Shown: piece after piece, positions 58,009 to 64,000 of the stretch
How the letters are laid out: every line of letters starts with the position of its first letter
Position numbering within the stretch: position 1 is the first letter of the stretch
NCBI GenBank assembly: GCA_026545765.1
Contig: CM048840.1
Span: 85,092,877 to 85,156,876 of the forward strand
DNA: 64,000 nucleotides
Source of the DNA: Plantago major
Lineage: Eukaryota; Streptophyta; Magnoliopsida; Lamiales; Plantaginaceae
Reading direction: 5' to 3'
The notes under the pieces: model-generated
What the model was told of the DNA's origin: nothing
Databases searched by the model: none
What the model saw: the letters and a program-made list of their open reading frames with translations, nothing else
Translations under genes and position numbers: made by a program

Positions 58009-59042
58009 AGATGTGCACTCAGAGATCTCGTTTTCCGTTGTAGAACCTGTAATCTCCAAATACAATCAAGAATAAATTTATAAGTCGGAAGTCCTCAAAT
58101 ACACAGTTTATAGCGGAAAGTTGACTCGGGATGTCATTGTCCACGGACACTTAGCATAGGAACACGCAAATTTGAATGCAGAAAAGTAAATAGTTTCTTA
58201 TCTCTGACAGAACGATCAGTTCATAGTAAACCCTAAATTGTTTTTGTTGTAAATCAATAGTTGATAGGCGTAAAGGTTCCCCAACCTCCCTCTGCTATGC
58301 TACTCCCAACTTACTAGTTAAAATCCTACGCAGTTACCTCTAACGACAACAAAGCATAATACTATGGTGCTAAGGCGCAGTCGACATGAGTACCCCTACT
58401 CAGTTCAATGAAACTACTATGTCACTCAGCAGAACATCACACCACGAAGGATTTATATAGTTGTATAACCACGATTTACGTCAAATAACTATTCCATTAA
58501 CATATCACGGTATGTAAAGAAGTAGCAAAAGTAGAGTTACGGCGGTTCACTTTTACGTACAAAAGGAAATTAGCTACTCATATTAATAAGAGAACAGTAA
58601 TCAAAATCTAAGAATAAAAGAAGAAGAAGCTTAGTCTATGATGATCTTAATGTCTCTGTGATGCTGCTTCTAGGGTTTCCTCCTTCTGGGTGCCTGACGG
58701 CCAGCGGGTTGAGGTTTCACTTCCCCGAGGACTGGTTCTCTCTCAAGGAGAGCTGCTTTGTGATCTGTGTGAAATCTGAGACCCCCGAGGTCTTATTTAT
58801 AGGTGAAATTTCGACCTCCAAACTGCCATTCTTCAATAAGGGAGGTTTAGGAAGGCGGGCCTCAGAATGACAGCGAAATGCCAGCGAAAAGGGGGCATGA
58901 TCGGTCACCGTGGTCGCATGATGAGCCCTTCTGCGGTCCCCTGGTGGCCACCAAGTGCGATTCCTGCAGACTCGAATCTGTTTTCTTCGTTCTTCAATTT
59001 CGGGCTTGGCAACTTCATTTTCTCGAAAAGTGGTCTTCTACA
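58009..59042 (-). repeat. LTR of the same gypsy family, minus orientation
   Basis: On the minus strand it starts TGTAGAAGACCACTTTTCGA and ends GAGTGCACAT. The complement carries a TATAAATAAG promoter (near 58,795-58,803) and the leader block with CCCGAGGACTGGTTCTCTC. It is related to 55,699-56,746 but reversed. The right CACTA element starts 20 bp beyond it. Confidence 0.8.
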
Positions 59043-59084
59043 AATTTATTCCTCCTTCAATCACTACAAGAAAAACTGGACAAA

Positions 59085-59395
59085 ACGACGTTATGGGGCG
59101 ACGGATTTTATCCGTCGCCCCATAACGACGGATCGCTAATTGGGGCGACGGAATCTATCCGTCGCCCCAATTAGCGACGGATAACTATTATCCGTCGCCA
59201 ATTGGGCGACTGATAATAATTATCCGTCGCCTAAGTTGATTTCTTTGTTAAAAAAATTTTTTTTTTTGAAAATTGGGCGACGGATAGATTATCCGTCGCC
59301 TTATAGCGACGGATACCTATCCGTCGCCACTTTTGGCGACGGATCGACTCTGGGCCGACGGACACGTGTCCGTCGGCCCAGAGTTTCATATTTGG
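59085..59395 (+). repeat. CACTA subterminal repeat array, 5' side
   Basis: It has the same GCGACGGAT/ATCCGTCGC motif in alternating orientation as at 3,661-4,095, plus a variant pair with GGCCGACGGACACGTGTCCG near 59,352-59,375. It includes a poly-T run near 59,260. This array would bind the TNPA-like protein. Confidence 0.85.
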
Positions 59396-59399
59396 CTCG

Positions 59400-60177
59400 A
59401 CAGAGGCAGCCTGCCCTCATTTTCTTCCTTCTCCCTTCTTCTTCCTCATTCTCTTCTTCTCCGTTTCCGGTGAATTGTTCGTTATTCCGGCCAATCTTGG
59501 TGCCTAATCGAAGCTAGTGGGACAAGGAGTTTGTTTCTTCGATCAATTTCAGATTTCTACCGATTAATCAAGGTATTTTGGCTAAAACCCTAGTTTTTTA
59601 AAATTTGGGGATTTTGTTTATTTTGATTAATTTGAGCAATTATATGTATATATGATAAGTATGTAGTAGTTAGTTTAGTTAATTTGATCAATTATATGTA
59701 ATTTGTTCAATTTGATAGTTAGTTTAATTAATGATATGAATGTATGTAGTATGTTAAGTTTGGTATGTATGAATGTATGTAGTTAGTTTGATTTGTGTGT
59801 TAAGTATATATAGTTAGTTTAGTAAATTTGATATGTTTGTTAAGTATAGAAGTATGTAGTTTTGATTTGATAAATTTGTATGTTAAGTATGTAATTTGAT
59901 ATGAATATATGTAGTAATTCGATATGTATAGAGTAATTAGTTAATTTGATATGTATGTTAAGTATATAATATATGTACTAAGAGGTTGAAATGGTTAAAT
60001 TATATGCCCAATTTTGTAACACATCGAACACTTAATTAATAATTAATTTATAAGGAACATATAATAATTAACAATTAACCTCTACAATCTTCTTATCCAA
60101 TTGGAATCGATCTAATAAATTAAATACGATCTAATCAATTGGAGCGTCTCAAGTTAAAAATAAAGTAAACAATGAAT
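59400..60177 (+). other. AT-rich 5' leader region of the right CACTA element
   Basis: After a CT-rich stretch (59,415-59,460) the sequence is a degenerate array of TATGTA, GTTAGTTTAG and AATTTGATAT words to about 59,970, then unremarkable AT-rich DNA. No gene is seen. Confidence 0.5.
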
Positions 60178-60627
60178 TCGACCGTTCATGGATGTAAATC
60201 GCACGGTAAATGATGAGTTTCTAGGAGTTTCAGAGAAGGGTTAAAGGTTTCATCTCGCTTTGCCATGGGACATCCGTTTGTGCAATTGGGGTTGATAAAG
60301 TGTCCTTGCATTGAAACCTCAGGAAACAAGCAATTTATGACGCCATCTGCAGATTCTTACATGACGTTATGGATTCATGCACGAGTATCATGTATGGATT
60401 CATCACGGTGAGGAAGCACCGTCCATGGCATACCTCCAGTGGAGGGAGAGGCGGGTTTGGGGCCGCCTATTGAGTGCCTTTCTGCTTGTCGGAACATGTG
60501 CATGGTGTATTGGGAGGAGGATGTAGATCTGTTGGACTGCAAGTTACTGGTAGGGAGCGTCACAAGTGATGAGGAGGGGGTGCATGAGAATGAGGAGTTT
60601 CATCCGTTTGTCTCTAAGCTTGTATAA
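60178..60627 (+). pseudogene. Shortened extra copy of the CACTA transposase start region
   Basis: This resembles 60,800-61,590 in shortened form: GLIKCPC in the transposase-associated domain is followed at once by the HHGEEA-like region and then CMVYWEEDVDLLDCKL, which in the longer copy lies some 450 bp further on. It contains stops and frame changes. It seems to be an internally deleted duplicate of the transposase N-terminal gene part. Confidence 0.7.
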
Positions 60628-60674
60628 CTAGTAATCATTAGTTGATATATATATGAAACCAAACATTATGGTAA

Positions 60675-60770
60675 AATTGAAGCTGATGTAACTTATATTA
60701 TGTAATGCCTTAACAATTGACTGAAGCTAATATAACTTATATTACGTAGCAATTGATTGAATTATTGTGA
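60675..60770 (+). repeat. Two-copy tandem repeat before the transposase start
   Basis: GAAGCTGATGTAACTTATAT followed by TATGTA and CAATTGACT occurs again with few changes as GAAGCTAATATAACTTATAT. The period is about 45 bp. It lies between the two copies of the transposase start region. Confidence 0.65.
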
Positions 60771-60789
60771 AATTGATTTATTACCGTAA

Positions 60790-63700
60790 ATGAAAGACCT
60801 CGATCTAATGAATTCAAACGTGTCGTTATTATCTAATTATTCAATGAATACCGATCGTGGATGGATGTATTGTCGTACTCTCAATGGCAGAGTTCAATGG
60901 AGTTTTCTGAAAGGGGTTGAAGGTTTCATTGAATTTGCAATGTCAAATCCGTCTTGTATAAAGGATGGGTTGATAAAGTGTCCTTGTGCAATGAAACAAG
61001 GCGTAAACAAGCAATACGTGACTCCTAAAGTGGTAGTCCAAAGACTTGAGGAAAATGGATTCCTTCCTGCGATCGTATGGAATCATCATGGTGAGGAAGC
61101 GACCGTCCAATACATATGACCAATACGCATAACGTGGAAGGAAGAGAAAAATGAACAAGTCGGGGAACAATCCCAATCAAGGCGATGCTATTCGAGCTCG
61201 AGTCGAACAAATGGTGTGCGATCTTTGCGGAGTTGAGGACACAACCAACATCAAACCGAGGTGGAGGTGGAGGAACCACCGAATCCCGAGGATCATGTTC
61301 TTTGACTTGTTAGAATCATCAAGGAAGCGGTTTACCGGGTGTAAGCTCACCGAGTTGTCTTTGTTATCTCGGCTAATGAGTTGTAATGGCTAATCAAAAC
61401 GAGCTTCAATGAATGGGTTGGCGTAATGTCGACCTTTGTCTGAAGAAAACCTAGTTCCCACCAACTTTTACCAAGCGAAGAAAAGATGCGGGATTAGGTC
61501 CTGTGATAACCATAGATCGTTGTCCGAAAATGTGCATGATATATTGGGAGGAGGATGCGGATCTAATAGAATGCAAGTTACGTGGTAAGGAGCGGTACAA
61601 GCGTTACAAGGAGGGCTGCAAAGAAACGACAAAAGAAAATCTCTCACATAAGAAAATGTGGTACTTCCCTAGCACCTCGTTTGAAAAGATTGTATGCTTC
61701 AAGTGCCTGCGGATAAAATGCGGTGGCACAAGGCGAGTAATCTCGGATAATCTTTGAAGGTGGTAGAATGGACCATCCACAGACTCACCCGCATGGAAAT
61801 CGTTTGACAAGACATATCCGAGTTTGCGGCCGAATCTAGAAATGTACGTTTGGGACTTTATGCGGATGGTTTTAACCCGTTCGGTAGTGAACGTAAATAC
61901 TCTTGTTGGCGATTATGCTCACCGTACAATCGCCCCGGTGAGTGCATGAAGGAGCCATTCATGTTTCGATTGCATTGGTGCACGGGCGAAAGATCCTGGA
62001 TCGACGTTGGATGTTTTCTTGCAACCCCTAATCAAGGAGTGATCGAGTTGTGGACGGATGGTATCCTGCATATGATGTGTCGACAAAAGAACTTCACCTT
62101 GAGAGCGGCTCTTCTTTGGACCGTGGTGACTTCCTGCGTACTCCATGCTATCTCGGAAGGAAAAGCAATGAAATATGCATGTCCACATTGCTTGGAGGAT
62201 CTGGATGCATTTAGGTGAAGGGTAGTGGAAAATTTTGTTGGTTTGATTGTCATCGTAGGTTGCTAGAAAGTGACCATCCGTTCGGGAAGAACAAGGATCA
62301 ATTCTTGAAAAATAAAGTAAATCGACAAAAAGCCCGACAAGACTTCTTGGTGCACAAATTCTTGCGGAGATTGATAGATTGGGTCTTATGAAGGTGGTGA
62401 GCTTGGGTGGATGAAGCATAACGAGAAAATTGGTAAAAATGTGGTTGGAGGAAGAAGCATTTTACGGGACTTGCCTTCTTGGAGCGATCTTCTTATCCGT
62501 CACAACTTAGATTTCATTCACATTGAGAAGAACGTGTTAGAACTTATTCAATACACTTTGCAACATTGAGGGAAAAACAAAGGACCATGCGAAGTCTAGA
62601 TCCGAGTTGTCGACGTGGTGTAAAAGGCTGAGTTGACAAAGAAGGATGAGAATGGTAAGTGGCGAAAGCGTGCTACACAATTGACAACGCTTCTAGGTCA
62701 ATTTTGTTTGATTGGGTGAGGGCATTGAGTTTCGGATAATTCGCCTCAAATTTAGAGAGGTGTGTGGATTTGAAGAAGACAAAGGTTTATGGGATGAAGA
62801 GCCACGGTATCGTGTGTTCATGGAGAGGCTTATCCGGTAGCATTTCGAGAGCTTCCGCGAAACACGTATGGTGCTATCACCGAGTTGAGCTTATTTTCAA
62901 AATTTAGGCACAAGGGTGGTTCATGATAAAGTGTTGGAAAATCTTGAAAGGAACATACCATTGATTCTATGCAAGCTCGGCGTATCTTTCCACCGAAATG
63001 GTTTGATTCTATGGAGCACTTGTCGGTTCACCTTCCTCATGAAGCGAGACTTCTTGGTCCGGTTCGATGTCGATGGATGTATCCATTCGAGAGGTACTTG
63101 GGAAATTGAAGAAGTATGTCAACAACAAAGGTAAACTGAAGGTTCGATTGCCAATGCCTACATTCGAGAAGCGCAACCTTACGCTCTTATTACTTTGATG
63201 AACACGTCCCTACGAAGGCAAGGCGGCTCGAAATGCGTACACATTAAGTAGTTCAAGCGGATGTTGAGTTTTCCCTATCTGTCTTCAGGGTATCAGGGAT
63301 ACCTCTTGGTGCAGCTAAGAAAGAATATCTTACGGATAAATAGTTGAAAGCAGCTCAATATTATGTCCTCACGAATTGTGCTGTGGTTGACCAGTATATG
63401 GTACTATTTGCGAGGTCAAGAACCATTTATTTAAATTTTAATATAGCTACGCAAGTCTCTACTTCAATTATAGACTTATCATCGAATCAATGTTTGCGCT
63501 TTTTTCAAAAGCGTTGTTTGGAAGAAAATCCTCGGATGACGGAGGATACACTAGAGGAACTACTTGACTCAAAAATTCCTCTGAAATTTCCAGTTGGTTC
63601 CGAGTATGTCCGAATCCTATTAACAACGTCACATGCATATACTTAAAGGCTCTCGCGGGTCCAATCAAAAGGTCTACACATTCCCGGTTATATAGTCAAT

Positions 63701-64000
63701 GGCCTTAGGTTCCACATTGAATGTAACACGGCCATGGCGACAAGCAACTCGGTGTGTGTTAATGGTGGTAAGAGTATGGAGACGCTACTTTGTTTGATTT
63801 CCACGGCAAGCTAAAACGAATTGTGAGGATTGAATATTACGGATTGCCATTTAAACGAACCTTCTTGTTTGACGTTGAGTGGTATGATCCTAATCCAGAG
63901 GTACGAGGAAGAACGAGCGGTATGAAATGGTTGATGTGAACCAAAAGAAGAGGTACGAACCAAGTATGAACCATTTATTACGGCGACTCAAGCACGACAA
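60790..64000 (+). pseudogene. TNP2-like CACTA transposase, right copy
   Basis: The ATG at 60,790 starts the transposase-associated domain (GWMYCRTLNGRVQWSF, LIKCPCAMKQGVNKQYVT, NHHGEEATV). Further on come CPKMCMIYWEEDADLIECKL (61,525), then the Transposase_21 core (RLGLYADGFNPFG, PGECMKEPFMF, ELWTDGIL, FTLRAALLWTV, KYACPHCLEDLDAFR), then DUF4218 (RVVHDKVLENLERNIPLILC at about 62,910) and DUF4216 (LPFKRTFLFDVEWYDPNP at about 63,840), where the window ends. Frame shifts occur every 100-300 bp, so no working protein is made. It shows the usual domain order of plant CACTA transposases. Confidence 0.85.

Larger units (their letters stand above)
59062..64000 (+). mobile_element. CACTA (En/Spm) DNA transposon, 5' part
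   Basis: The terminus CACTACAAGAAAAAC starts at 59,062, preceded by AAT as the possible target duplication. A subterminal GCGACGGAT array, an AT-rich leader and a TNP2-type transposase follow, running off the right edge. From about 62,755 the sequence matches the left element (position 1 onward) with scattered base changes and many small gaps, so both belong to one family. Many frame breaks show this copy is inactive. Confidence 0.92.

Overview
The window is nuclear DNA from a flowering plant. The evidence is plant-type transposons (CACTA, PIF/Harbinger, Helitron, L1-type LINE, Stowaway), plant-virus fossils of the family Caulimoviridae, a Tat-lineage Ty3/gypsy element and one plant-type RNA polymerase II CTD phosphatase gene with a long leader intron. 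Base composition and element types suit a eudicot; I cannot name the species. Almost all of the window is repeats nested in or piled against each other. Only one gene (51.6-52.4 kb) looks like a live host gene.

Layout. 1-4,105: 3' part of a CACTA element, with a TNP2-type transposase remnant, a second TNPA-like gene, and a subterminal array of a 9-bp motif ending in the TIR. About 4,106-6,430: a decayed PIF/Harbinger element on the minus strand. 6,431-9,203: a patchwork of an unrecognised exon-like stretch, a displaced copy of the host gene's 5' region, the C-terminal helicase part of a Helitron, and a second displaced piece of the same 5' region. 9,204-14,156: a nearly whole L1-type LINE (minus) with 11-bp target site duplications. 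14,168-14,558: a tandem duplication with TG and TA microsatellites.

14,559-49,236: a virus-fossil cluster of about 35 kb, with (TA)n at both edges and in the middle. It holds two different caulimovirid lineages. Each is present in both orientations, so each forms a large inverted repeat. The first has arms of about 6.4 kb around a 1-kb loop. The second is split by a 5'-truncated Tat-lineage gypsy element (30,935-39,692), which carries long antisense reading frames and its 3' LTR.

49,237-52,435: promoter and leader region, leader intron and single coding exon of a CPL4/FCP1-like CTD phosphatase. 52.4-54.0 kb: a minisatellite and three Stowaway-like sequences. 54.0-59.04 kb: LTR-element debris, including two related LTRs facing in opposite directions. 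59,062-64,000: 5' part of a second CACTA element of the same family as the left one, with a partly duplicated transposase start region.

The most interesting features are the paired inverted virus fossils, which could give hairpin RNA and silencing of related viruses; the re-ordered duplicate of the phosphatase gene's 5' region abutting Helitron helicase sequence 40 kb away; and the antisense reading frames with their own TATA boxes in the Tat element. None of these has been tested here; they rest on reading the sequence.
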